Shown here in pieces: positions 36,578 through 45,420 of a DNA stretch of 64,000 bases (positions are counted from its first letter, which is position 1; the number at the start of each line of letters is the position of its first letter). The DNA is from Neoakkermansia glycaniphila (GTDB lineage Bacteria; Verrucomicrobiota; Verrucomicrobiia; Verrucomicrobiales; Akkermansiaceae): positions 48,539 through 112,538 of the forward strand of contig NZ_LIGX01000026.1 of NCBI RefSeq assembly GCF_001683795.1, written 5' to 3'. The position numbers and the translations under genes were made by a program. A model generated the notes under the pieces. The model was not told where the DNA came from. It did not search any database and saw only the letters and a list, made by a program, of their open reading frames with translations.

Positions 36578-38721
36578 GGTTTTATTGGGGCGGGAGTGGT
36601 TTCGACGTTTTCGGGATATTCGAGGTCGGGATCAAGGTAGAGGTAGCGCTGGATGGAGGCGGGAGAAGGGTCGATTCCCATGAAATTGCCGTATAGTTCG
36701 CTTGCCGGTTTGCTGTACCCTTTTTCGAGGAAGGTTTGGCGGAACCGCATGCTTTCGTCGAAAAAGCGGTGGCGGGCACATGTGGCCAGCTCTTCACTTC
36801 TGAAGTATGTATAATAGAGTCCGGAATAACCGCCCGCGAAGATGAAGGTGTTCCGGCAGAATGGGAGGTATTCCGTCAGGTTCTCCCCCTGCGGGGTGAG
36901 GTAGAGGTAATCACGCAGGATTTCCTTTTCGGAGGCAGCGAGGTCCTGACTTGCATCAAGGTTGCCGTGCATGTGGATTTCGAGATCAAGCAGGGATTCG
37001 CAAAGAATGCGGAACTGTGTCTGGATGTCCTCATATTCTTTCAGATTGTTGTAATTGAGGTATGCTTCAGTCGTGAGCGCCGGCTGCATCAGAGATGTGA
37101 GGACATCGCGCCGTTTGGCCAGGTTGGCATGAAGCGTAGCCGTGAATTCGTCGAAATCGTCCACGCTGGTTTGGAATCCGAGGTAATCCTGTTCTGTATT
37201 GCTCATGAATCGGTGAAGGACGTGGCCCAGTTCGTGCAGCATGTGCTGAATGCCGGCTGGATACATGAGTGCCTGAATTCCATGCGAAGATGAAATGACC
37301 GAACAATGAACCTTTTGCAATGGATGCGGATAGGTGGTGACCGGTATGGTCCAGATGCCGGTTTCCTTGTTCTCCCGATATTCCAGATCAAGGTAGATGG
37401 CGCCTCGGCGAGCATTACTTGTCTTGTCGGTGATTTCAAAGTAGCGGACTCCCGGATGCCATACTTCGACTGTGCCGGCAGGGGCTTTTTTGTTGCTTCC
37501 CGGTTCAAGATAGACAGTTGTTCTTTCCGAGAAAGTGATGCCGTACATGTGGGAGAGTCGGTCAAAGATGCGCTGGAGAACCATGTCGCTGGTGAGCATC
37601 TTGTCGAAGTCTGCAAAATGCTTAAGGTAAATGGAAGATAAGATGTATGAATAGTAGGGGACATCCCATGGTGCAAGTTCTGCCTGCGGATTTTCGGTAA
37701 GTTGCGCTTTGATATCCTGCAGGCGTTTCATATTTCTTACGTATGCCGGGTGAAGGCGCTGCAGGCTGTTCCGCACGTATTCGGCGGCTTGGGCTCCGGT
37801 ATTGATGGAGCAGCGAGAGGCGATGCGGTCGGCGTGGTTGGCATATCCAAGCACTTCTGCCTGTTTTTGGCGGACGGCGAGGATGCGGCGGATGAGGTCG
37901 GAGTTATCGTGAGATTCTTTGCCGATGGTTTGAAGGCTGCGCCATAAGGCTTCACGCAGTTTTTCATCGGGGCATATGCCGAGTATGGTTTCGGCGATAT
38001 GGTACCGCAGGAAGCGGCGGCCGTTTTCCTGTTTGACGTATTCAGGCGGTAGTTTATCCAGTATTTTGTAGTCCGTGATGTCGAATGTCCATGCAGCTTG
38101 TGCATCGGCCAGATTGGCTGCAAATTGGCGTTTGAGAGCAGCGAGTTCATTTTCACGTATGATGAATTGAGCTTTCTGGTCGGGTGGCAGATCCGCACCA
38201 TTGTCGCGAAATTCGGCCATGAATCGGGTAATGAAGTGATGGCGACCGCCGTACTGGCGACGCATCCAGTCCTGGGTCACCATTTTTTTAAGGATGGGCC
38301 ATATGTGCTCGTTATGAAAGAGAGCTTCTTTGACCTGATTGTATTTTTTGTCGAGTTCGGTGGCGAGTTTGCGGTGTTCGGGTGAGTCTCGCAACCGAAT
38401 GAGCACTTCCGCCCTGTAAAAAGCATCCATGAGAGTGGCGTTTTCCAGAAAGATGAGGAGCGTGTTGTCATAGGTCGGTTTTTCGACGGTTTCAGCCGTG
38501 CGTATTCTTTCTATGTACTTCCTCATGGCCGCGTCGATGTCTGCGTGTATCTGGCCGGGGAGCAGGCGCGACCATTCCAGAGGTTTTGATATCTCAAGAA
38601 GCGGGTTGTTTTCCGATGACGGGATACGGTACGACAGCGGAGGGGGTGGGAGAGCACCATCCGGTTCCGCATGCAGGGGGAGAAGACTGAGAAGAGCAAG
38701 GGCTAGGTGTCTTATGTTCAT
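36574..38721 (-). CDS. Divergent M3-family peptidase, exported (array member 4)
   Basis: 715-residue M3 paralogue with signal peptide MNIRHLALALLSLLPLHA|E. This is the most divergent copy. The zinc motif is HELGH (near 497) instead of HEFGH, the third ligand Glu is retained in DDFDEFTAT, but the conserved catalytic-pocket His is lost (TFIFAGGYSGLYYTYFR where siblings have T-H-x-F...W) and the following Trp is Arg. Zinc could still bind, while transition-state contacts would be altered. Base composition is less GC-rich than in the siblings. It overlaps both neighbours by 4 bp. It may be an altered-specificity or regulatory copy. Confidence 0.9.
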   Translation of the reverse strand: MNIRHLALALLSLLPLHAEPDGALPPPPLSYRIPSSENNPLLEISKPLEWSRLLPGQIHADIDAAMRKYIERIRTAETVEKPTYDNTLLIFLENATLMDAFYRAEVLIRLRDSPEHRKLATELDKKYNQVKEALFHNEHIWPILKKMVTQDWMRRQYGGRHHFITRFMAEFRDNGADLPPDQKAQFIIRENELAALKRQFAANLADAQAAWTFDITDYKILDKLPPEYVKQENGRRFLRYHIAETILGICPDEKLREALWRSLQTIGKESHDNSDLIRRILAVRQKQAEVLGYANHADRIASRCSINTGAQAAEYVRNSLQRLHPAYVRNMKRLQDIKAQLTENPQAELAPWDVPYYSYILSSIYLKHFADFDKMLTSDMVLQRIFDRLSHMYGITFSERTTVYLEPGSNKKAPAGTVEVWHPGVRYFEITDKTSNARRGAIYLDLEYRENKETGIWTIPVTTYPHPLQKVHCSVISSSHGIQALMYPAGIQHMLHELGHVLHRFMSNTEQDYLGFQTSVDDFDEFTATLHANLAKRRDVLTSLMQPALTTEAYLNYNNLKEYEDIQTQFRILCESLLDLEIHMHGNLDASQDLAASEKEILRDYLYLTPQGENLTEYLPFCRNTFIFAGGYSGLYYTYFRSEELATCARHRFFDESMRFRQTFLEKGYSKPASELYGNFMGIDPSPASIQRYLYLDPDLEYPENVETTPAPIKP

Positions 38722-40853
38722 GGTTCTTGGTGAGCGGACTGTGTGTGCGGGGTGGTGGGCTGTATGCCGAGAGTTTGCAGCAGGACGTCGGGTTTGGGGG
38801 CGCGGCCCATGAAGTTGCGGTAGAGTTCGATGGCGGGTTTGGAGTTGCCTTTGCTGAGGATGGTGCGGCGGAATTCGGCTCCGGTTTCCGGGTTGGTGAG
38901 GCCTTTTTCACGGAAGCGGGAGAAGGCATCCTCTGCCAGCATTTTGTCCCACAGGTAGACGAAGTAGAGTCCGGCGTAGGCGCTGTTGCTGAACAGGTGC
39001 ATGTTTTCCCGCAGGTTGGCGAGGTCGAGTTCCGCATGGGGGACGTTGTTTTGTTCCATGATGGTTTTGACGAGGTCGTCGAGCGGGGTTGCATCGTCGA
39101 TGTGCCTGCTGTGCAGTTCCAAGTCGAGCAGGGCCATTTTGTACTGGAAGATTTCGTTGCCGATGCGGAAGAGGTTCCGGTTGGCAAGGATTTGTTCGTA
39201 GGCGTCGTCCGGCAGCGGGCCTTGGCAAAGGCGCTGGAGGATGTCGCGATCCCATGTCCACAGTTCATTGATGATGGAGGGGAATTCGTTGAAGTCGCGG
39301 GCGATGGAGATGCAGCCGAGGTCTGTTTCCTCACCGTCGTAGAGGATGCGGTGGAGGGCATGGCCGAATTCGTGGAAGAGTTGTTCGATGCTTGCATGGT
39401 CGAGGTCGTCGTCCCATTCGTGAGCGAGGCTGATGCAGACGATGCCGGGTGTGCGGGATGAGCCGAGCCGGATTTCCTGTGTCCAGATGCCGGGGCGTTT
39501 ATCGGGGCGGTTGCCTGCATCGATGTACAGGGAGCCGAGGAGTTTGCCGGTGGCTTGGTCGTGGATTTCGAAGAAGCGTACATGGCGGTTCCAGACTTCG
39601 ACGGTACCCGGCAGGACGGTTTGTTTTCTGCCGGGTTTGGCGGCTTTGGCAGGGCATTCGATGACGGAGATGCCGTAGAGCTGCGAGTAGATGCCGAACA
39701 TGCCTTGGAGGACGTTGTCGGCAGGGAAGTGCGAGGCGAGCGCCCAATAAGAGATTTTGCTTTGTTTTTCGTAGTGGCGGGCGATGTAATAGGCCTGGTC
39801 CCACGGTTCGAGGCGGGCGTCCGGGTTGTTCGTTTCGTCGGCTTTGAGGCGGCGCAGGGTTTCTGTTTCTGCGGCGTATTGCGACCGGAGTTTGTCGATC
39901 ATGCCGCAAATGTGCCGTTTGGCGGCGGCGCCTGTGCCGAGCATGGTCCGGGCGGCGACCATGTCCGCGTAGGTGGGATATCCCAGTAGCTGCGCCCGTT
40001 CGCGGCGAAGAGTGAGGATTTGTTTGATGAGGGGTTCGTTGTCGTAGGTTCCGGTGGCGATGGTTTGGAGGGCCTGCCAGATTGTTTTTCGCAGTTGTTC
40101 ATCTTTTGTGACGGCCAGTGTTGGGCGGGCGTTTCCGTAGTTCAGGATGCGGCGGGGCGTGCCGGTATGAGGGGTCGGTTGTTGGGTGGCCTCCGGAGCG
40201 TTTTCTTCGCCAATGGAGAGTTCGAATGTTTTCGTAGAGTCGATGATGTTGGCGGTGAAGCATCGGCTGAGTCGGGAGAGTTCCTGGTCGATGGCGGCAA
40301 GGCGTGTTTTTTTCTCAGGCGGAAGGTCGGCGCCTTCTTCTCGGAAGAGATTCACGGTTTCGGCTATCAGGCGTTGCCGGGCGGGGGAGAGTGTGCGAAC
40401 TTCGTCACTGCCGGCAACTTTTTTAAGCGTATTCCATAATTTTTCACTGTGGAATGCGGCTGAAGAAGCCTGGAGGTAGAGAGGTTCCAGTTTTTCGGTC
40501 GCTGTTCTTGTTTCGGGGGTGTCGTGCAGTTTGACGAGGATGAGCCAGCGAAGCCACGCTTGGAAGAGTTCGTGATTGCCGGTGTAGAGGCCGAAGGTGT
40601 TTTCGTAGGTGGGTTCGGCGGCGTTTTCGATCGCCTGTATGATGGCGGCATGCCGCTGCAGGGCAATGGTACAGTCGATCTGTGCCTGTTCCGGCGTCAT
40701 TTTCGACCAAGCCGGAAGTTGCGTGTCGTCGAGGAAGGGATGGTTCTGCAGCCGGATGGCTGCAGGCGGGGCGGGTGGAGCAGCGGGCGTTTGTTCCTGC
40801 GCGTGGCAGGATCCGAGGGCGAGGAGGAGCAGGAGGCTGCGAGTGAAGGTCAT
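38718..40853 (-). CDS. M3 zinc metallopeptidase, predicted lipoprotein (array member 3)
   Basis: 711-residue M3 peptidase. The N-terminus MTFTRSLLLLLALGSC|HAQ has a plausible lipobox (LGSC), so it may be anchored to a membrane, unlike its siblings. Zinc motif HEFGH near 494, third ligand Glu in RDFNEFPSI, pocket His in NMHLFSNSAYAGLYFVYLW. C-terminal SKPAIELYRNFMGRAPKPD. It overlaps the genes on both sides by 4 bp. The frame continues upstream into the sibling gene, but that part is not coding; the ATG at 40853 directly precedes the signal sequence. Confidence 0.93.
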   Translation of the reverse strand: MTFTRSLLLLLALGSCHAQEQTPAAPPAPPAAIRLQNHPFLDDTQLPAWSKMTPEQAQIDCTIALQRHAAIIQAIENAAEPTYENTFGLYTGNHELFQAWLRWLILVKLHDTPETRTATEKLEPLYLQASSAAFHSEKLWNTLKKVAGSDEVRTLSPARQRLIAETVNLFREEGADLPPEKKTRLAAIDQELSRLSRCFTANIIDSTKTFELSIGEENAPEATQQPTPHTGTPRRILNYGNARPTLAVTKDEQLRKTIWQALQTIATGTYDNEPLIKQILTLRRERAQLLGYPTYADMVAARTMLGTGAAAKRHICGMIDKLRSQYAAETETLRRLKADETNNPDARLEPWDQAYYIARHYEKQSKISYWALASHFPADNVLQGMFGIYSQLYGISVIECPAKAAKPGRKQTVLPGTVEVWNRHVRFFEIHDQATGKLLGSLYIDAGNRPDKRPGIWTQEIRLGSSRTPGIVCISLAHEWDDDLDHASIEQLFHEFGHALHRILYDGEETDLGCISIARDFNEFPSIINELWTWDRDILQRLCQGPLPDDAYEQILANRNLFRIGNEIFQYKMALLDLELHSRHIDDATPLDDLVKTIMEQNNVPHAELDLANLRENMHLFSNSAYAGLYFVYLWDKMLAEDAFSRFREKGLTNPETGAEFRRTILSKGNSKPAIELYRNFMGRAPKPDVLLQTLGIQPTTPHTQSAHQEP

Positions 40854-43057
40854 GGCTTGGAGGGTTCGCCGGGGGCGGAGAGTTTGCGGATGAAGGCGTC
40901 CGGCTTGGGGTCGCGGCCCATGAAGTCGCGGTAGAGTTCGATGGCGGGTTTGGAGTTGCCTTTGCTGAGGATGCAACGGCGGAATTCGGCTCCGACTTCG
41001 GGGTTCAGGATGCCTTTTTCCTTGAATTTGGAGAAGGCGTCGGTGGTGAGCATTTCTCCCCAGAGGTAGGCGTAGTATCCGGCTCCGTAGTTGTCGACGA
41101 AGAGGTGGGTCTGGTCGTAGAGGGGGATGGGGGCATGTTCGGTGGTTTCCGGGCAGTAGCCGGCAAGGATTTCGCGTTCGATGCGTTCGGGCGGCATGTC
41201 CTTGTATTTTTCATAGTTCATGTGTACTTCAAGGTCGAAGTGGGCGATGGCGCATTGATTCATGATGCTGTTGGCCCGGAGGAAGTTTTGCGAGGCGAGC
41301 ATGCTGCGGTACAGTTTGTCCGGGAGGGGTCTGCCGGTGGTGCGCTGTTTGGCGAAGCGGTTGAGGGCTTCCCGTTCCCAGACCCAGTTTTCGTTGATTT
41401 GGGAAGGGAATTCGACGAAGTCGAGGACGGTGTTGGTGCCGGAGAGGTCGCGGATGCCGACTTCCGAGAGGCAGTGATGGAGGGTGTGGCCGAATTCATG
41501 GAAGAGGGCCTGGATGTCTTCCGGGGACATGGTGGTGGGGCGTGTTTTGGTGCCGATTCCGGTGTAGCTGCAGATGGCCGCCAGCCGGGGGATGCGGGGG
41601 TGTCCGGCACGGGGCGGAGAACCCGATTCGATGGTCTGCATCCAGATGCCGTCGCGCTTGTTGTCGCGGGGGTTCATGTCCATGTAGAAGGATCCGATGT
41701 GTTCGCCGGAGGCGGTGTCGCGGATTTCGTAGTACCGGACTGCGGGATCCCATACTTCAACGGTGCCTTCCGGTGCGGTTTTGCCGCTGCCCGATGCGAT
41801 GCAGGCGGTGGGGCGTTCGGTAATGGTGAGGCCGTAGAGCCCGGAGAAGATGTCGAACATGCCCTGGATGACGTGGTCCGCGCGGAGGTAGGAGTCGAGT
41901 TTGCCTTTCTGGTCGTCTGCCTGCGTTTCGTATAGTTGGTGGCCGTAGTAGGCGACGTCCCACGGGTCGAGGAGGGTTTCGGCGTTGCCGGTATGTTCCC
42001 GTTTGAGGCGGCGGAGTGTTGCCATTTCCTGCCTGTAGGCGGGCATGATGGAGTCGTGGATGGTTTGCAGGAATTCGGCGGCATGGGACGCCGTGCCGAC
42101 CATGCGGTCGTCGGCAGCCATTTCCGCATAGTTGGCATATCCGAGGAGGCGCGCTTTTTCATGGCGGAGCTGCAGAATGCCGCTGATGAGGGGGGCGTTG
42201 TCGTGCTTGCCCCTGCCGATGGTCTGGAGGCTTCTCCAGATTTCTTCCCGCAGTTTCGGGTCGTCGCCCTGGGCGAGGATGCTGTAGGCGCTGCCGTCCT
42301 GCGCGGTGACGAGCCATTGGGGGTGTTCTTCATCGCCGAAGCCCTGTTCCTGTGCCCGTGATTGGAGGTAGCGGACGGTGGAGTACGGCAGTCCGGCGAG
42401 GCGGGAGCGGTCTTTGATGACGATTTTCCAACTGTTGGCGGAGTCGAGTGCGTTGGAGGCAAAGCGGCTGGAGAGGGCAAGGAGTTCCTGATTGATGGCG
42501 ACGAGGCGTTTTTTGCCTTCAGGCGACAGGTCTCCTCCGTTTTTGCGGAAGAAGTCCATGATCTGTTCCTTGTACCTGTTTTGTTCGGGGGTGAGGTGTT
42601 TGGCCCATTCGCAAGCGTCGGCTTTTTTCAGGATTTTCCAGATTTTTTCGTTGATGAGGACGTCGTCGAGCCCCTGTTGTATGGTGGTTGTGATGCCGGT
42701 GACGGCATCCCGCTGCCCGGTTTCGTTGCACAGGGAGGAGAGTACTTCGAGCCGCAGGCAGAGGCGTTCCAGGTTTTCGTCGATGTTGGCGAGTTCGCCG
42801 AAGGTGTTTTCGTAGGTGGGGTCGGTGACGTTTTCAAGCTGCCGGACGCGTTCGCGGTATTGGCTCATGGCGTGGTCGAGGTCTATTTTGGCCTGTTCGA
42901 CGGTGAGTTTCGACCACTGGGGTGGCCCGTTCCATTCGAGGAAGGGGTGTTCCGCCGCCGGAGCGGTTGTCTGCGGCGCAGGGGCGGCAGGAGGTTCGGC
43001 ATGCAGCGGGAGGAAGCAAAGGGAGGCAAGAAGGAGGATGCGGGGCAGTAGAGGCAT
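40850..43057 (-). CDS. M3 zinc metallopeptidase, exported (array member 2)
   Basis: 735-residue M3 peptidase with signal peptide MPLLPRILLLASLCFLPLHA|E. Zinc motif HEFGH near 521, third ligand in LDFVEFPSQINENW and pocket residues THLFVDNYGAGYYAYLW are all intact. C-terminal SKPAIELYRDFMGRDPKPDA. It is the first exported member in transcription order, 115 bp after the cytoplasmic member. Two stable hairpins lie in that gap. It overlaps the next gene by 4 bp. Confidence 0.94.
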   Translation of the reverse strand: MPLLPRILLLASLCFLPLHAEPPAAPAPQTTAPAAEHPFLEWNGPPQWSKLTVEQAKIDLDHAMSQYRERVRQLENVTDPTYENTFGELANIDENLERLCLRLEVLSSLCNETGQRDAVTGITTTIQQGLDDVLINEKIWKILKKADACEWAKHLTPEQNRYKEQIMDFFRKNGGDLSPEGKKRLVAINQELLALSSRFASNALDSANSWKIVIKDRSRLAGLPYSTVRYLQSRAQEQGFGDEEHPQWLVTAQDGSAYSILAQGDDPKLREEIWRSLQTIGRGKHDNAPLISGILQLRHEKARLLGYANYAEMAADDRMVGTASHAAEFLQTIHDSIMPAYRQEMATLRRLKREHTGNAETLLDPWDVAYYGHQLYETQADDQKGKLDSYLRADHVIQGMFDIFSGLYGLTITERPTACIASGSGKTAPEGTVEVWDPAVRYYEIRDTASGEHIGSFYMDMNPRDNKRDGIWMQTIESGSPPRAGHPRIPRLAAICSYTGIGTKTRPTTMSPEDIQALFHEFGHTLHHCLSEVGIRDLSGTNTVLDFVEFPSQINENWVWEREALNRFAKQRTTGRPLPDKLYRSMLASQNFLRANSIMNQCAIAHFDLEVHMNYEKYKDMPPERIEREILAGYCPETTEHAPIPLYDQTHLFVDNYGAGYYAYLWGEMLTTDAFSKFKEKGILNPEVGAEFRRCILSKGNSKPAIELYRDFMGRDPKPDAFIRKLSAPGEPSKP

Positions 43058-43080
43058 GGTTTTGGAGAGTTGGTTTGTCG

Positions 43081-43155
43081 GTGGGGCAGGAGGTTTTGCC
43101 CCACGATGGCGGCGCCCCGTTTCCCGCTTGGGTGGATGCGGGAGGGGGCGCCGAT
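43081..43155 (-). promoter_or_regulatory. Double hairpin between first and second M3 genes
   Basis: Two inverted repeats in the 115-bp gap: GTGGGGCA/TGCCCCAC (43081-43088 with 43097-43104), and a larger one between about 43110 and 43153 with arms GGCGCCCC/GGGGCGCC and inner CCCGC/GCGGG. Neither is followed by a T-tract on the minus strand. They could reduce read-through or protect mRNA ends so that cytoplasmic and exported copies are expressed at different levels. Confidence 0.5.
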
Positions 43156-43172
43156 GCCGTGAGGCGGGGAGG

Positions 43173-45275
43173 TCAGGCGATGATGCCTGTTTTGATGAGC
43201 AGTGCGTCCGGGTCGGGGTCGCGGCCCATGAAGTCGCGGTAGAGTTCGGCGGCGGGTTTGCTGTTGCCTTTGCTGAGGATGCAGCGGCGGAAGTCCGCAC
43301 CGACTGCGGGATTGAGTACGCCTTCCTTGAGGAAGCGGGAGAAGGCGTCGGCTTCGAGGACTTCAGCCCATTTGTAGGAGTAGTATCCGGCGGCATAGCC
43401 CGTGGAGTCCGCGAAGAGGTGGGTCATGCGGCGGAGGACGGACGGCGCTTCGATGGGGTTGGGCATGCGGTAGTCCGCGAGGATTTCGCGGTCGATTTCT
43501 TCGAGGTCGCGGCCGCGGTAGCGGTCGAGGCGGGTGTGTAGTTCGAGGTCGGGCTTGCCGAAGGAGAGCTGGCGCATGCAGGCCGTGGCGCTTTGGTAGT
43601 TGCGTGCGGCGAGCATTTTGGCGAAGAGGGCGTCCGGGATGGTTTCGCCCGTTTGGTAGTGGCGGCCATAGAGGTTGACGGATTCGCGTTCCCAGCACCA
43701 GTTTTCATTGATTTGGGAGGGGAGTTCGACGAAATCCCACGCGACGCTGGTGCCTGCGAGGCTTTTGACTTCGACATCGGAGAGGAGCTGGTGGAGGAGG
43801 TGGCCGAATTCGTGGAAGACGGTTTCGACTTCGCGGTGGTCGAGCAGGGCCGGGGCGGCGCCGACGGGTTTCGTCATGTTGCCGCACATGAGGCCGAGAT
43901 GGGGGATGCGGGGCTGGCCGTCCATGGGCGGAAGCCCGGTCTGGAGGCAGTTCATCCATGCTCCGGCGCGTTTGCTGTCGCGCGGGTGCCAGTCTGCATA
44001 GAAGGAGCCGAGGTGGTCTCCGGTGGCGGTGTCGTGGATGTCGTAGAAGAGGACTTCGGGGTGCCAGACTTCGACGGCGCCTTCGGGCAGCGGTTCGCTG
44101 CTGCCGGGTTCGCGCCATGCGGTGGTGCGTTCGGTGACGCGGATGCCGTAGAGAGTGGAGTAGATGTCGAAGAGGCCTTTCATGACGTTCGGTACGGAGT
44201 AGTACGGGCGCAGTTCTTCACTGTCGAAGTCGTAGAGTTCCTTGCGCTGTTTTTCGCTCCAGTAGCCGATTTCCCACGGGTTGAGGCGTTCGGCGGGCTG
44301 TCCGGTGATGCGCTCCTTGTAGCGGCGGACGGTTTCCTGCTCTTCAATGAATTTCGGGTGGACTTTTTCGTGCATCGTGTCGATGAAGCGCAGGGCGTTG
44401 GCCCCGGTGCCGGCCATGCGGCGGGAGGTGGTGTAGTCCGCGAAGTTGGCGAAGCCGAGCATTTCGGCCTTTTCCTGCCGGAGGTCAAGGATTTTGGCGA
44501 TGAGGGCGGCGTTGTCGTACTGTTCGCCGCTGCCGATGGTGTTTGCCCCTTCCCAAAGGGTTTTGCGGAGGGAGTCGCTGTCCGCGAACTGCATGACGGG
44601 GCTCATGGAGGGGAATTGGAGGGTGAAGCGCCACTGCGGGGCTTCCTCGGTGCCGTATCCTTTGGCGAGGGCGTTCAGGCGCGCGGCTTCGCGGGCGGAG
44701 TCGGGCAGTCCGGCCAGTTCCGATTCATCCGTGACGATGTGTTCCCACGCGTTGGTGGAGTCGAGGACGTTTTCGGAGAATTGCTTGGTGGCCAGCGAGA
44801 GCTCGGTTTCGATCTCGGCATAGCGGGCCTTTTTGTCTTCGGGGAGGTCGGCGCCGCTTTCGCGGAAGTCGGCGAGGGTTTCCTGAATGAAGCGTTGTTT
44901 CGCGGGCGAGAGCCCGGCTACCCACGGCTGTGCCGCAGCATGCTTCAGTACCTGCCACAGGCGGGGATTCAGGGCGATGGAGGAAGAGAAGACGACGACT
45001 TCCGGCATCAGTTCGGCAATGGCTTCGCGCTGTGCGGCATTGTCGTTCACGGAATCGAGGTGCATCAGGCGGCCCCAGGCGCGGTGAAGCGGTTCGGAGG
45101 CGGATTCAAGCGCGGCAAACGTATTGGCGTAAGTGGGTTCGGTGACGCTGCAAATGGCATCGATGGAGGCTTGGGCCTGCTTGACGGCTTCGCGGATATC
45201 GGCCGATGCGCGTTCGGGAGTAAGCTCGGACCATGCGGGGAGCATGACCGGGTTCAGAAAGGGATGGCTGTTCAT
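43173..45275 (-). CDS. M3 zinc metallopeptidase, cytoplasmic (array member 1, oligopeptidase A-like)
   Basis: 700-residue M3 peptidase without a signal peptide: it starts MNSHPFLNPVMLPAWSELTP, which is where the mature parts of the exported siblings begin. Zinc motif HEFGH near 490, third ligand in WDFVELPSQINENW and pocket residues THLFADSTGYAAGYYSYKW are intact. It resembles oligopeptidase A (PrlC), which clears signal peptides and short peptides in the cytosol. First gene of the array. Upstream TTGACT-N18-TCGATA is a candidate promoter. Sequence blocks near its 3' end are nearly identical to the distal array member 32172-34394. Confidence 0.95.
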   Translation of the reverse strand: MNSHPFLNPVMLPAWSELTPERASADIREAVKQAQASIDAICSVTEPTYANTFAALESASEPLHRAWGRLMHLDSVNDNAAQREAIAELMPEVVVFSSSIALNPRLWQVLKHAAAQPWVAGLSPAKQRFIQETLADFRESGADLPEDKKARYAEIETELSLATKQFSENVLDSTNAWEHIVTDESELAGLPDSAREAARLNALAKGYGTEEAPQWRFTLQFPSMSPVMQFADSDSLRKTLWEGANTIGSGEQYDNAALIAKILDLRQEKAEMLGFANFADYTTSRRMAGTGANALRFIDTMHEKVHPKFIEEQETVRRYKERITGQPAERLNPWEIGYWSEKQRKELYDFDSEELRPYYSVPNVMKGLFDIYSTLYGIRVTERTTAWREPGSSEPLPEGAVEVWHPEVLFYDIHDTATGDHLGSFYADWHPRDSKRAGAWMNCLQTGLPPMDGQPRIPHLGLMCGNMTKPVGAAPALLDHREVETVFHEFGHLLHQLLSDVEVKSLAGTSVAWDFVELPSQINENWCWERESVNLYGRHYQTGETIPDALFAKMLAARNYQSATACMRQLSFGKPDLELHTRLDRYRGRDLEEIDREILADYRMPNPIEAPSVLRRMTHLFADSTGYAAGYYSYKWAEVLEADAFSRFLKEGVLNPAVGADFRRCILSKGNSKPAAELYRDFMGRDPDPDALLIKTGIIA

Positions 45276-45289
45276 GATGTGTCGCTTCC

Positions 45290-45319
45290 TATCGAACACC
45301 TGCAAGGCCTTCGAGTCAA
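45290..45319 (-). promoter_or_regulatory. Candidate promoter of the M3 peptidase array
   Basis: On the minus strand TTGACT (45314-45319), 18-nt spacer, TCGATA (45290-45295), 14 nt before the ATG at 45275. The -10 box is weak. Confidence 0.4.
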
Positions 45320-45384
45320 GCCAAGGAAGCGTATGCAGCGGGGTGAATTGCTGCATGGCGGAAGCACGAAAGCGTAAAAATGCC

Positions 45385-45413
45385 TTGCCGGGAAATACCT
45401 TTCGACCTATCAT
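45385..45413 (+). promoter_or_regulatory. Promoter of the Cdd1-like gene
   Basis: TTGCCG (45385-45390), 17-nt spacer, TATCAT (45408-45413). The ATG at 45421 begins 7 nt later, so the transcript is predicted to be leaderless. Confidence 0.55.
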
Positions 45414-45420
45414 GTAAGGG

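Noticed and set aside
32163..45377. Several long plus-strand open frames opposite the M3 peptidase array
   Set aside because: All are antisense shadows with the same low-complexity composition; the minus-strand genes have complete motifs.
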